A stretch of 61,922 nt of DNA from a virus: positions 1 to 61,922 of the IMG/VR virus record IMGVR_UViG_3300032315_001592; one strand, given 5' to 3'. The notes beneath the pieces are model-generated. The model worked only from the letters and a program-made list of their open reading frames with translations, had not been told where the DNA came from and searched no databases. A program made the position numbers and the translations under genes. Positions 23,495-32,059 of the stretch are shown one piece after another; the stretch's first letter is position 1, and every line of letters begins with the position of its first letter.

Positions 23495-25060
23495 TCAGAC
23501 GATCGTCGGCAGCCCGTCAGGATTGATGGCCACGTACATGATCGTGAAAGCCGGGATGCCATCCACGTTCGGGATGGCATTGGCGCCATAAGAGAGCTGC
23601 ATCCCGATTTCCACAAACGCGCCGGCGTTCTGGCGTTCTTCGGTGCGCTGGCCAAAGCCGGTGCCGCCGTCGGCCGTCACTTTGCCAAAGCCACTGAGCA
23701 TGGATTCGCGACCCAGCATGTACACCAGATTGTAGGGCTGTCCCTTGGCGTTGGCGGCGTAGATCTTGCTGCCCACGGGTAGGTCGCTCCACTCGCAGGT
23801 GAGACCACTCCAAATGCCGGTGTTCCAGACCACGCTGCCCACCGTCGTTTTGGCCGCCGCACCGCTGTTGGTGGCGCTGAGGAACTGAAAGACGGTGATG
23901 GTGTTGCTGTCGGCGGTGGTACCGCCGTTGGTGTCCAAGTCACCCGTGGGGATGACCTTGTAGGATGCGAACGCCCACTTGCCGTTGCTGGCGTTGTAGG
24001 CAATGACGTACTTGGTGTTGGTCGTTTCGGCTTCGATCTTCGTCTGCTCAAAGGCCTTCCAGCGCGCGCCCTTGAAGCCAAAGAAATACGGGGCATTGAG
24101 CGCTGCTTTGTTGGCTGCGCTGTTGCCACCGCCCTTGATGCTGAACACCGCCGTGCCGGCGGTGATAGCTTCACCCAGGAACGCGTACGGGGCCGCAAAA
24201 CTGCCACTCGGGCCGTCGTTGAGGCTGGTCTGCATCTGCCATTCAAACATGCGCGTGGCATTCCAGCGGGGGAGCCCGCCGCCAAACAGGTAGTTTTGGT
24301 CACCACGCACGCCGGCGTCCTTGAGGAAGTTGGTCCACGTGCTACTGGTGGTCAGTTCCTGCATGGCAAACTGCGGCGCCATGAGCAGGTACTCGAGCAC
24401 GTCGTTGTAGTTGTCATCAGCGCGCATGCTGAAGGGCATGCTGCTGTTGTTCACCTGGCTGTTCTTCAGGCGGTTGATGTCATCCACCGCCAGCGTGTCG
24501 GCACTGGTCAGGGCATCCAAGCTGCTTTTGCTGTTGGCGTAGCGCACGTTGGTGCCTTCTTTGGCGGTGGCTGCGGCCACGAGCTCGGCTTCGCAATGGG
24601 TGCCCATCAGCCAGCCGAAGAAGTCCTGCAGGTAGCCGCGCACTTCGGTGTCGATGCTGCCCACGCCGATCAACGTCTGCCCGGCGGAGATGTTGTTGTA
24701 GTTGTAGCCGTGCCACTGGACACCCGTAGTGAGGGTGTACATCTTGTCCTTCACCTGCACGCCTTTGCCGGTGCGGAATCCGCCGGAGCCTTGGATACCA
24801 AAGCCGCCGCCGGGGGCACGCACGCGGAAGTTGGCCACCTGGCCGTAGATCCCGGCGTTGAGCGTGGTGGTGGTGATGATCGCCGCGTTGGGCAGTCGCT
24901 TGTTGAGGTTGCTGGAACCGCGCGCCATGGCCCCGAAGGGATGGCGTGGCATGGCGTTTTTGATCGCCACGCGCTCCCAGGCTTGCTCCTGGTAGTTGGC
25001 TCCGTTGGCGGTGATGAGTGCCGCGGTGTCGCGCGGCGCGATGTAGGGTACGTTGCTCAT
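23495..25060 (-). CDS. Major capsid protein (N4-gp56-like)
   Basis: 521 residues from ATG 25060. Features of N4-gp56-type capsid proteins: RGSSNLNKRLPNAAIITTTTL (residues about 47-65), then TSADTLAVDDINRLKNSQV, LLMAPQFAMQEL, FLKDAGVRGDQNYLFGGG (position and assembly loops) and FGQRTEERQNAGAFVEIGMQ. It is bracketed by the scaffold gene upstream and a strong terminator downstream, as expected for a highly expressed virion gene. Ala/Gly/Thr-rich composition fits an HK97 fold. Confidence 0.82.
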   Translation of the reverse strand: MSNVPYIAPRDTAALITANGANYQEQAWERVAIKNAMPRHPFGAMARGSSNLNKRLPNAAIITTTTLNAGIYGQVANFRVRAPGGGFGIQGSGGFRTGKGVQVKDKMYTLTTGVQWHGYNYNNISAGQTLIGVGSIDTEVRGYLQDFFGWLMGTHCEAELVAAATAKEGTNVRYANSKSSLDALTSADTLAVDDINRLKNSQVNNSSMPFSMRADDNYNDVLEYLLMAPQFAMQELTTSSTWTNFLKDAGVRGDQNYLFGGGLPRWNATRMFEWQMQTSLNDGPSGSFAAPYAFLGEAITAGTAVFSIKGGGNSAANKAALNAPYFFGFKGARWKAFEQTKIEAETTNTKYVIAYNASNGKWAFASYKVIPTGDLDTNGGTTADSNTITVFQFLSATNSGAAAKTTVGSVVWNTGIWSGLTCEWSDLPVGSKIYAANAKGQPYNLVYMLGRESMLSGFGKVTADGGTGFGQRTEERQNAGAFVEIGMQLSYGANAIPNVDGIPAFTIMYVAINPDGLPTIV

Positions 25061-25275
25061 GGCAGTGTATGGGTGTGTTGCTTGCGTCGGGGCATGACCC
25101 GCCCCGTGGGTGTTTGTTGTGCGGGTGTGCCTTGTCTCGGTGGGCACGGGCGGGCTGGGCGCATCAGGGCGCGGCTCACCACGGCAAAGCCGGGATCGGG
25201 CGTTGATTTAAAAAGGGTCGATCACCCGCAGTCGTGGCGGGTGCGTGTCGGCTCTGTCAGGAGGTGCCTGGTGTG
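25061..25275 (-). terminator. Capsid-scaffold intergenic region with leftward hairpin
   Basis: No gene is seen in these 215 bases. On the minus strand CACCCGC/GCGGGTG (25237-25243 with 25223-25229) is followed after eight bases by TTTTT (25211-25215), a moderate terminator after the scaffold gene. A second palindrome (CGGGGC/GCCCCG near 25091-25110) lies closer to the capsid start and may shape its mRNA leader. Confidence 0.45.
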
Positions 25276-26469
25276 TTAGGCGGCGCGATACTTCGTTCCA
25301 GCAGGCGGCGGGGCCGTGCCGAATCGGGCAGCGAGCAGCAACGCGTCCGCATCATCTCCCAGCGGTTTGTCTGAGGCCAGCAAGGCCTGAAACGCATCCA
25401 TGGGGTTTTGCGGGGCGATGCCCATGACAGGGCTCGCGCTGGCCGAAGTGCTCACGACGGGCGCGGCGGCACTGCTGGGCCGTACGGCCGCAGCGGGGGC
25501 TGCCACAACCGGCGCTGGCGCTGGCTGCGTGACGGTTTGTGTCCTTGCAGCCGGGGCAGTCGCCGCCGGCTTCGATGCGCGTTTGACGGGCATCTGAAAT
25601 TCAGTCTCAAACCGCTGCGCGATGCGCGCTGCCAGTTTGAGCTCCATCTGCGGATCCTGCAGCACGTGGTCCGGTGCTGTGGCACAGAGCTGCTTCAGCT
25701 CGGCTTCGTAGGCCAGCGTCAGCGGGTGCTGTGCATTGGCCAGGTCAGGAAACTCGGCTTGCACCTGCTGCTGCAAGCTGCTCAAAATCTGCTCGGCCTG
25801 CATCTCGGCTTGCTGCTCCTGGAAATACTGGCGCGATTCCACACGCACGCGTTCCTCGCGCAAATCGGCCAGGCGTTCATTCAGCGCTTCGACTTCTTCG
25901 GCATCGATGACTTTGTTCAGCCCTTTTTTCTGTTCGGTCAGGCTGGCAATCTCCTGCTCAATCTTGGTCAGCGGATTTTCCACCACCTCAGCCGCCGGCG
26001 CTTCTTGCGCAGACTTGGCGGACTCAGTGGAGGTCGCTGCCACCTGAAAAGGGGAGGGCAGCCCCAGATTTTCATGCGCTTGTTGCAAAGCGCTGGCCAG
26101 ACTCAGCGTCGGGTCCTGCTTGCGCAGTTCAAACACATGCTGCTCCACCGCATTGTGCGCCTGAATGCGCCAATGATTGGCCTTGTTCGGATCTCGCTGG
26201 AGCGCCGGATCAATCGGAGCCGCTGGCTCAGGCGCGGTCGCGGGCGTCACTTCTGCCTCGGCAACGGGTTCCACCGCAGGCGCTGGCGTTGCCGTCGGGG
26301 CTGGAGCTGGGGCCGGTTGTGGGGCTGGCGACGGAGTCGGAGCACCCACGGCTGGGGCTGGGGCCGGTGCAGGAGTCCCTTGCAGTTGCGCCAGCAGCTC
26401 TGCATCACTCAGTCCGGACAAGTCCGGGAGTTCGTCGGTCGGCTGCTCGGCGTAAGTGATGTCGCTCAT
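25276..26469 (-). CDS. Putative scaffolding protein
   Basis: 397 residues, directly upstream of the capsid gene. Acidic N-terminus (DELPDLSGLSDAELLAQL), a long Pro/Ala linker, central coiled coils (ENPLTKIEQEIASLTEQKKG and VEALNERLADLREERVRVES) and a Pro/Ala-rich C-terminus ending DADALLLAARFG. This layout is typical of phage scaffolds. The start is preceded by GAATAATCATCCCA (26474-26487). Confidence 0.72.
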   Translation of the reverse strand: MSDITYAEQPTDELPDLSGLSDAELLAQLQGTPAPAPAPAVGAPTPSPAPQPAPAPAPTATPAPAVEPVAEAEVTPATAPEPAAPIDPALQRDPNKANHWRIQAHNAVEQHVFELRKQDPTLSLASALQQAHENLGLPSPFQVAATSTESAKSAQEAPAAEVVENPLTKIEQEIASLTEQKKGLNKVIDAEEVEALNERLADLREERVRVESRQYFQEQQAEMQAEQILSSLQQQVQAEFPDLANAQHPLTLAYEAELKQLCATAPDHVLQDPQMELKLAARIAQRFETEFQMPVKRASKPAATAPAARTQTVTQPAPAPVVAAPAAAVRPSSAAAPVVSTSASASPVMGIAPQNPMDAFQALLASDKPLGDDADALLLAARFGTAPPPAGTKYRAA

Positions 26470-26473
26470 AAAT

Positions 26474-26532
26474 CGGGTATGGGATGATTATTCAGGCCCA
26501 CCCCCTCTGCCGCAACGCATTTCTACGCCGGA
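26474..26532 (-). promoter_or_regulatory. Leader-type element and E repeat upstream of scaffold gene
   Basis: Reading leftward: E repeat (GGCGTAGAAATGCGTTG, near 26513-26530), 24 bases, then GAATAATCATCCCA ending six to twelve bases before the start codon. The same order is seen before 31224 and the portal gene (34417). It may be a promoter or translation-control region for late genes. E copies on the + strand: 23463, 26511, 31259, 34453, 51139, 54001. Confidence 0.4.
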
Positions 26533-27140
26533 GCACCTGGCGCGGTTTTGGTTTCACCGATCCGGCATTCCGCGCAAAACAAATGATCCAATGATTCAAA
26601 TCGTGGCAGCGTTTCGCAGGGGCTTGCAAAAGCGGAGTCCACACTCAGCACCCGGTTGTTGGGCACCGCTGCAAACCAGCCTTGTTCCACCTGGATGAAA
26701 TGCAGCTGCTTGTGCTGCTGGAAATCGTCCGCCAGCGCGTTGCCTTCAAAATCCAGCGTCCACAGGTAGCGCGCCGGCAGTCGTTCGGGATACTTCTTGT
26801 CACCCCTCACATTCAAAAGCTGCGCATGGCCGCGCTTCCACAGGCTGAACTCATGCACCGTGAAATGACTGCTGAACGTGTCCCAGGGCTGAATCAGTTC
26901 AACGTCGGGCAACTCGCACGGCTTCCAGCACAACGCTTGAATCGGCAGGCAAAACATGGCCCCGGCCAAGGCGGGCTCATCAAAGCGCACCTGAAATTGG
27001 AGGCTTGCGGCTTCCTGGCACCGTATCCCTAGGATGTGCGCTTGCAGGTACTTCCCGTGGTCTTTTTGCAGGTTCTGGGTGAACTCGGCCCGCACCAAGC
27101 AGCGGACGATGGAGGGCGCGTCGGAAAGAATGAAAGCCAT
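26523..27140 (-). CDS. Hypothetical protein
   Basis: 205 residues, five Cys-containing positions (CLVRAEF, IRCQEA, CLPIQALCWKPC, LFCAECRIG). A C-terminal CxxC lies just before a tail formed by the E repeat (ETKTAPGAPA). It has no signal or membrane span. Lies between the scaffold and lysis genes; function unknown. Confidence 0.6.
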   Translation of the reverse strand: MAFILSDAPSIVRCLVRAEFTQNLQKDHGKYLQAHILGIRCQEAASLQFQVRFDEPALAGAMFCLPIQALCWKPCELPDVELIQPWDTFSSHFTVHEFSLWKRGHAQLLNVRGDKKYPERLPARYLWTLDFEGNALADDFQQHKQLHFIQVEQGWFAAVPNNRVLSVDSAFASPCETLPRFESLDHLFCAECRIGETKTAPGAPA

Positions 27141-27165
27141 GATACTGTGATTCAGAAGTCATTGA

Positions 27166-27264
27166 TTATTTCGACGGGCGCACCATCCAGAAAATGCCCA
27201 CAACAATCCCGAACATGCAAGCAACGCTCAAGACGATGCGGACGGCGATTTCCAGCGAGCTCAT
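27166..27264 (-). CDS. 32-residue single-span membrane peptide
   Basis: ATG 27264 to TAA 27166-27168. The product begins MSSLEIAVRIVLSV, continues hydrophobic (ACMFGIVVGIFWM) and ends with a basic RPSK, the pattern of a tiny inner-membrane protein. It lies directly upstream of the endolysin-hydrolase-holin group (15 bases after the endolysin stop), so a lysis role such as a pinholin regulator or spanin-like helper is possible. Confidence 0.5.
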   Translation of the reverse strand: MSSLEIAVRIVLSVACMFGIVVGIFWMVRPSK

Positions 27265-27279
27265 GGTATAAGTGCAGTC

Positions 27280-27825
27280 TTATTGTTCATTTTGAGACAG
27301 CCCACCGCCGGACTTCACCCAATAAGGTTTGATGCTCTCTGGCTGCTCGCGATACACCGGTCGCCTCACCGAAATGCAGCGGGCTTTTTCAATCCGCCGG
27401 ATCGACACCTGGTTTCCTTGGTTTCCGCCAAGCACGTGATAAGCCGTAGCATCTTCCGCCACATACCAACCAACATGCCCGCCGCCGTTGCGCACAAACA
27501 CCAAGCAATCCCCTAGGCCTGCAGCCTCAGTTGCCACACCAAAATGAGCCCAGTTTCGCGCCCACAGCGGTTCATTCACCACGGCTTTACCTGCACGATG
27601 CGCCACAATGGCTGCAAACAGTCCACACCACGGAATGTCATCGTCCGAAAAACCCGCGATTTTTACTCCTGCCAGATTTAACTGATCTCGCCAGTCTAAA
27701 ATCGTTCGGTTGCTGCCTTTCCCGACTACCTCAGCCACGCCCAGAAGACGCATCCCTTCTGAGATCGTCTTTGGCAGCGTGCCTACGGCGTTGAGCCATT
27801 CATAAGCCGGTGGAATGTGATTCAT
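27280..27825 (-). CDS. Endolysin, TIGR02594-type NlpC/P60-CHAP-like amidase
   Basis: 181 residues matching the TIGR02594 family: EGMRLLGVAEVVGKGSN, ILDWRDQ, DDDIPWCGLFAA with catalytic Cys67, NWAHFG, GDCLVFVRNGGGHVGWYV with catalytic His117, and HVLGGNQGNQV with the third residue Asn. It cuts peptidoglycan peptides at lysis. No signal peptide, so it needs a holin for release. Its start overlaps the alpha/beta hydrolase gene by ATGA. Confidence 0.87.
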   Translation of the reverse strand: MNHIPPAYEWLNAVGTLPKTISEGMRLLGVAEVVGKGSNRTILDWRDQLNLAGVKIAGFSDDDIPWCGLFAAIVAHRAGKAVVNEPLWARNWAHFGVATEAAGLGDCLVFVRNGGGHVGWYVAEDATAYHVLGGNQGNQVSIRRIEKARCISVRRPVYREQPESIKPYWVKSGGGLSQNEQ

Positions 27826-28496
27826 AGAAATTCTTGGTCAGTGCGGTCATTAACAGAAATGGCCTGCATGAGAGCCTCAAATCGTGGGCCTCGTTGCATC
27901 CATGTTGAGTGACCGTGCGTGTCGTCGCTGTGGTCCTGCACCATTTCGGGAAACAGTGCCGCAAATTCCCGGCCCCGCAGCCCCAGCGATCCATAGCCCA
28001 GTCCCAGCCAGCCTATCAGCGGGCGCGTGACCTGGGCAAACTTCAGCGCGCCGTCGTTCTTGCTGCCGTAGATGTGAATGCGCCTCACCAGCCCCTCGCG
28101 GATGGCCTCGGCAAAATCTTTCTCGTCCGCCGCTGGCGAAATCAAATGCGCGCAGTCAATCTTCAAATCCCGCTTCTGGTCCTCCGGCAGTTCGGTGGAT
28201 TCCGGGCCTGCCAACTGCAACACTCGTGCAATCAACGCGCACCCATTGCTATGTCCCACCAGCACCACGCGATACCCCGCGCGCGTGTAATACCCCACCA
28301 TCCTGGCAATCTGCTGCGCCCGCAATTCTTGCCGAAATCCCCGCAGCAGCGCGGAAGTGTAGTACTCAAACTTCTCCCCATACACCCCATCGGGCAGCAC
28401 GGTATTCACCCACGTTACAAACCGATCCGTCCACCCTTCAGCATCGCCTGGGTTCGTCCGAATCCCATTGATCGCAATGTAACAAGTTCTCTTCAT
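27822..28496 (-). CDS. Alpha/beta hydrolase in the lysis cassette
   Basis: 224 residues. Nucleophile elbow GHSNG (Ser83) after VVLVGHSNGCALIA, acid candidate Asp in IYGSKNDGALK and His in DTHGHSTWM complete a Ser-Asp-His triad. It is coupled to the endolysin by a four-base overlap, between endolysin and holin-like genes. An envelope lipid or ester-cleaving lysis role, comparable in principle with mycobacteriophage LysB, is inferred from position only. Confidence 0.7.
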   Translation of the reverse strand: MKRTCYIAINGIRTNPGDAEGWTDRFVTWVNTVLPDGVYGEKFEYYTSALLRGFRQELRAQQIARMVGYYTRAGYRVVLVGHSNGCALIARVLQLAGPESTELPEDQKRDLKIDCAHLISPAADEKDFAEAIREGLVRRIHIYGSKNDGALKFAQVTRPLIGWLGLGYGSLGLRGREFAALFPEMVQDHSDDTHGHSTWMQRGPRFEALMQAISVNDRTDQEFL

Positions 28497-28526
28497 CGTC
28501 TCAGGTTTCCAGCCTCAGTTTCTTCG

Positions 28527-28555
28527 TAGTGTAGTCCCGCCTTTAGGCGGTTCCG
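28527..28555 (+). repeat. C-type palindromic repeat
   Basis: TGTAGTCCCGCCT followed by TTAGGCGGTTCCGG; the CCGCCT/AGGCGG stem is perfect. It lies between the hydrolase and holin-like genes, followed by three short CCGGTTTC-like steps. Confidence 0.85.
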
Positions 28556-28572
28556 GATTCCGGTTTCCGGTT

Positions 28573-28962
28573 TCAGTGTTCTTTCCCTGCCGCCTCCCGC
28601 AGCGCTTCGAAACTCAACGATTCCAGCCTCTCCACCCGTTTGGTCTGCAGGTCAATCAACTGCGCAATCTGCGCCGCCTGATTGTTCAGCGCATCACTGA
28701 ACCGATTCACCGTCTCAATGCCCTTGCCCCACACGGCCCGCAAGATCAGCACAATAAACGCCGCCAGGGCAATGATGAAGCCAATGAGCACCACGTGCAG
28801 CGGCTGAATCGCCAGTTCTGACGGGTCAATCGTGGCAAACTTCACCCACCACCCCGCCAGCGTGGCCGCCACCAATCCCAAAGCGCTCAAAGCGGCTCCA
28901 ATAATGGAAGTCGCCAAAGACGCCGGCATGTCAAAGTGAGAAGGGTCAAGCGTGAACTTCAT
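28573..28962 (-). CDS. Putative holin (two membrane spans)
   Basis: 129 residues. Two spans, SIIGAALSALGLVAATLAGW (about 19-38) and LHVVLIGFIIALAAFIVLIL (about 55-75), then a basic C-terminal coiled coil (LIDLQTKRVERLESLSFEAL). This topology and the next-door endolysin fit a class II holin. No sequence-defined holin family is claimed. Confidence 0.6.
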   Translation of the reverse strand: MKFTLDPSHFDMPASLATSIIGAALSALGLVAATLAGWWVKFATIDPSELAIQPLHVVLIGFIIALAAFIVLILRAVWGKGIETVNRFSDALNNQAAQIAQLIDLQTKRVERLESLSFEALREAAGKEH

Positions 28963-28998
28963 GGGCGGCCAGTGGGTCAGTGGGTGAAAGTTTGTAAA

Positions 28999-29304
28999 TC
29001 ACTCGAACCCAAGCTGGCGCAGCAGTGACACCGCATGCGCATTCGGCGGCAGCTTTGTCGCGTGTTTTTCCACCGCCAATTTGAGCAAGTCGCGCTGTTT
29101 TTCGCTCAGTTCCAGGTCAGGCAGCGCGGCATTGCTCCAAGCAGGATCTTCTGCCATCTGATTGGTTACCACCGGGCAATCCAGCTTTTCAATCAATCCG
29201 CCTGCCGTCAACACCTCGCTTGGTGTCTTGAACGTCTCAGGGGCAAACAGCAAGTTGTGAATCAGCAAGCGCAGTCCGTTGGTGAGTTTGAGGAAGTGGG
29301 TCAT
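28999..29304 (-). CDS. Hypothetical protein
   Basis: 101 residues from ATG 29304, four bases after the stop of the gene before it. Mostly helical: MTHFLKLTNGLRLLIHNLLF, ELSEKQRDLLKLAVEKHATKLP. May be a fibre-assembly or membrane-associated helper; no family is recognised. Confidence 0.6.
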   Translation of the reverse strand: MTHFLKLTNGLRLLIHNLLFAPETFKTPSEVLTAGGLIEKLDCPVVTNQMAEDPAWSNAALPDLELSEKQRDLLKLAVEKHATKLPPNAHAVSLLRQLGFE

Positions 29305-29308
29305 AAAA

Positions 29309-29587
29309 TCAGGATTCAAGAATGGCTGTCACCGCCTCGGCCACTTCTGGCAGTTTTTCAGGCTGTTGCATCACGGCTCGACCCAACGCCATCAATTGTT
29401 CGTTGGCCGCCATATCGGCTCGCTCCGCTGCGTCTTTTTCTGCCGCAAAAGCATCAGCCTTTACACCAAGCAAGTCGGCTACAAACTGCTCGACCGACAT
29501 CGGTGGAGCAGTAGGGTTTGCTTCATTGCGTTTTGCCGTGCCATAGGTAAGCCCTGCAAGTTGTAAGTCTGTCAATGTGATGTTCAT
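29309..29587 (-). CDS. Hypothetical helical protein
   Basis: 92 residues from ATG 29587 (upstream in-frame starts overlap the fibre gene). MNITLTDLQLAGLTYGTAKR and a helix (ERADMAANEQLMALGRAVMQ) with EAVTAILES end. It follows the fibre gene by four bases, the usual place of a fibre chaperone, but nothing in the sequence proves this. Confidence 0.6.
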   Translation of the reverse strand: MNITLTDLQLAGLTYGTAKRNEANPTAPPMSVEQFVADLLGVKADAFAAEKDAAERADMAANEQLMALGRAVMQQPEKLPEVAEAVTAILES

Positions 29588-29591
29588 GGCG

Positions 29592-30920
29592 TTAAACGAT
29601 AGTAAGAATTCCTGCGTTGCTGTAAATATCGCCAGTTGAAAGACCTGCTGCTGAAGTAGGTATACCAGTAATACGAACTCGACCAACGCCTACAATCGAA
29701 AGTACATCAACCAAAGTACCAAGGGTGCTACCGGATGAACCCGCTGCGTGGTATTGCAGGTTAATCCTGCCGGCCGTCCCAGTTCCAGTACCTCGTGTTC
29801 CGATGTTCAACGTGCCGCCAGTAATGTTTGATCCGCTTCCTTGGGCTGCTCCAAAAGTTTGAGTGGCTGGAGACGCGGAAGCGGTGCCAAGACCAAAACT
29901 GTTGGCGGCACGACGTCCAAATTCAACATCCAAAGCTGAGCCAAGCTGCACTACCCCCGCTGTAAAAACAACCATTGAGAATGCGTTCGTTGAATCTTTG
30001 AATCGCAGATTTCCGCCGGTGCCGGGAATAAAATCAAAATCCGTGCCAGCGGAAAGAAGTCGGGCTGTTGTGCTGGTGAAAGAACCAAAATACATGCCTG
30101 CCGTTGCAGCCATGGCTCCCGTGCTGTTAACTTTGAAAAGAGATGTTCCGTTGACTTGCAAGTCAGCCAAATTCCCCGCAAACCCACTCGCCGCATTCAC
30201 CCCAAACATTGTGCCAGAGGTTGACCAACCCGTGCTCGTTGTCCCCGTCGGCTCAATGGAAAACAGCGGTTTTGTGGTCGTCGCCGTACCACCCGTGAAA
30301 GGACTCCCCGTCAAAGACAGCGCCGGCGTCGAAGTGGCTCCGTTGACTGAAAAAACATTGGCTGCCGTGAATGTCTGCGCATTCCCCAAAATCGCCGCCG
30401 TGGCAAGCCCCAATGCCGTGCGTTGCGCCGCTGCATTCGCCGCTTCAATCAGCAATGCGCCTGCGGCGGTCAGTGTGAACTTCCGGTCTGCTCCGCCCTG
30501 GGTGCCATAAAACAACCCGCCGGTTGACGCCGTAGCGGCCGTCAGCGCTCCCAGCGTGGAAGCCGAGGCCCCGGCCAGCAGCAATGCATTGCTGGTTCCG
30601 CTGCCGCCCGTGCTGGAACTGGGTCCCGTTCCGCCCTGCGTCGGTTGGGTGATGATTTCGTAGGTCAGCGTTTTGTCACCACTGCCCGCGTGAATCGCAC
30701 AGTAGGCCACGGCTTGCTTAAGCGGCTGCTTGAAGATGATCGTTTCCCCTGCTCCTGCCGCTAAAGGCAGTCCCAAACTGGTGCCGGAAGTCCCTGCGGC
30801 TTGTCCCAAAAGTCGCCGAATCAACGTGTCACTTTCATTGCTCACCCTCACGCCCCACGTACCAATCGGCAACGTGAAGGCAATGACGCCGGCGGTGGTG
30901 ATGGGAGCAGAAGTAGGCAT
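29592..30920 (-). CDS. Putative tail fibre protein
   Basis: 442 residues, rich in Gly, Ala, Ser and Thr with short beta repeats (GGTLNIGTRGTGTGTAG, NLADLQVNGTSLFKVNSTGA) as in trimeric fibres. Residues 1-95 (ITTAGVIAFTLPIGTWGVRV, SNESDTLIRRLLG, HAGSGDKTLTYEIITQPT) are closely repeated in the next gene upstream, pointing to a shared virion-attachment domain. AT-richer codon use in the C-terminal part fits exchange of receptor-binding ends. No chaperone auto-cleavage motif is seen. Confidence 0.65.
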   Translation of the reverse strand: MPTSAPITTAGVIAFTLPIGTWGVRVSNESDTLIRRLLGQAAGTSGTSLGLPLAAGAGETIIFKQPLKQAVAYCAIHAGSGDKTLTYEIITQPTQGGTGPSSSTGGSGTSNALLLAGASASTLGALTAATASTGGLFYGTQGGADRKFTLTAAGALLIEAANAAAQRTALGLATAAILGNAQTFTAANVFSVNGATSTPALSLTGSPFTGGTATTTKPLFSIEPTGTTSTGWSTSGTMFGVNAASGFAGNLADLQVNGTSLFKVNSTGAMAATAGMYFGSFTSTTARLLSAGTDFDFIPGTGGNLRFKDSTNAFSMVVFTAGVVQLGSALDVEFGRRAANSFGLGTASASPATQTFGAAQGSGSNITGGTLNIGTRGTGTGTAGRINLQYHAAGSSGSTLGTLVDVLSIVGVGRVRITGIPTSAAGLSTGDIYSNAGILTIV

Positions 30921-30924
30921 GACG

Positions 30925-31224
30925 TCAGTTGGAAATCGCTACCGTTGGCTGTGTGATGATTTCGTAGGTCAGCGTTTTGCTTCCGCTGCCTGCATGAATG
31001 GCCCCCACGGTCAGCGGCTGATTCAGGGCGCTTTCAAAAACAATGTTTTCACTGGCCCCTGCCGCGATGGGCAGTCCCAGATTGTCTCCACTCGTGCTGG
31101 GTGCCGCACCCAACAACCGGCGAATCAACGTGTCGCTTTCATTGAAGATCCTCACGCCCCACGCACCGGCCGGCAGCGTGAAGGCGGTGACGCCCGAGGT
31201 GGTGATGTTGGCAGAAACGGGCAT
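30925..31224 (-). CDS. Small virion protein, paralogue of the fibre N-terminal domain
   Basis: 99 residues from ATG 31224 (an upstream ATG at 31263 reads through the leader element). Nearly the whole protein aligns by eye with residues 1-95 of the fibre: TLPAGAWGVRI for TLPIGTWGVRV, NESDTLIRRLLG identical, IHAGSGSKTLTYEIITQPT for IHAGSGDKTLTYEIITQPT. It ends four bases before the fibre start. A decoration or collar protein that shares the fibre's docking fold is likely. Confidence 0.65.
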   Translation of the reverse strand: MPVSANITTSGVTAFTLPAGAWGVRIFNESDTLIRRLLGAAPSTSGDNLGLPIAAGASENIVFESALNQPLTVGAIHAGSGSKTLTYEIITQPTVAISN

Positions 31225-31281
31225 GGCGGACTCATGTATGGGATGATTCTTCAAAAAACGCAACGCATGGCTCCGCCGGAA

Positions 31282-31632
31282 TCACGGCACAGGCGGTCCT
31301 GATTGGTACCGCTTCAAAGCCGCTGGAGCATCCGCCATCTCGTCGCGCAGCCGTTTCCTTAGGTCCTTGGTGTTCACCCACTGGTCCCGCGCTCGCGCCA
31401 GATCCGCAATCAATGCCTCCTGCACATCCGCCAGCGCCTTGTCCTCCATTTCCTTCAAAAAACCATCCACAAACTCCGCCTGAAACAGCGGGTCCGCCCC
31501 CAGTTGCGCAAACATCGCCGCCCGCCGTTGCGCCTGGTCCAGCGCCTGCATCGCCGGCAAAAAAGGGGCCGCCGCCGCCACACCGTCCGCCGTCTGCGGA
31601 AACACAGGGATCAAAGGATTCACTTGGTTCAT
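31282..31632 (-). CDS. Hypothetical helical protein
   Basis: 116 residues. Pro/Ala-rich start, then acidic-basic helices (DGFLKEMEDKALADVQEALI, ARARDQWVNTKDLRKRLRD) and a short disordered end. Lies between portal-side and fibre-side genes. No family recognised; a minor virion or assembly protein is possible. Confidence 0.55.
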   Translation of the reverse strand: MNQVNPLIPVFPQTADGVAAAAPFLPAMQALDQAQRRAAMFAQLGADPLFQAEFVDGFLKEMEDKALADVQEALIADLARARDQWVNTKDLRKRLRDEMADAPAALKRYQSGPPVP

Positions 31633-31694
31633 ACAATAATCTTCAACTCCATTTCATTTTTCACCGCCCATCTTTTTGCCGGTTTTCCGGTCTG

Positions 31695-31979
31695 CTAAGT
31701 TTCTCTCCAGTGCTCACTGTCATCAGGCGGTTCCTGCGGCATCACCTTGGCCATCTCCCGCGCATTCACCATCGCCTGGTCCTGGCTCAAAAACTCGCGC
31801 GCCATGCCCTGCCGCCCATGCCAGTTGCCTGCGCCTTGGTAATAACTTTCCGTCTCCCGATCCGGCGTCACGCGACTGCACAGCACCTGCACGCAGTCGA
31901 AATGCTCCATGAGCAGACTGATCGCCCGCTCCACTTGCGCGGCCGCGGACTGAAAAGAACCTGGAAACTCAGCACTCAT
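31695..31979 (-). CDS. Hypothetical protein
   Basis: 94 residues. AAAQVERAISLLMEHFDCVQVLCSRVT, ETESYYQGAGNWHGRQGMAR and a terminal acidic segment. The mid-region GNWHxRxGM pattern recalls small phage proteins of unknown role. It is flanked on both sides by R1 repeats (31653 and 32008). Confidence 0.55.
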   Translation of the reverse strand: MSAEFPGSFQSAAAQVERAISLLMEHFDCVQVLCSRVTPDRETESYYQGAGNWHGRQGMAREFLSQDQAMVNAREMAKVMPQEPPDDSEHWRET

Positions 31980-32059
31980 AGTCAGTTTTTTTTCAGTTCT
32001 CCATGTTTCTGCCTGTCTATTTTTTTGCCTTACTCTGTCTCAACCCTCACGCCCCCAAT

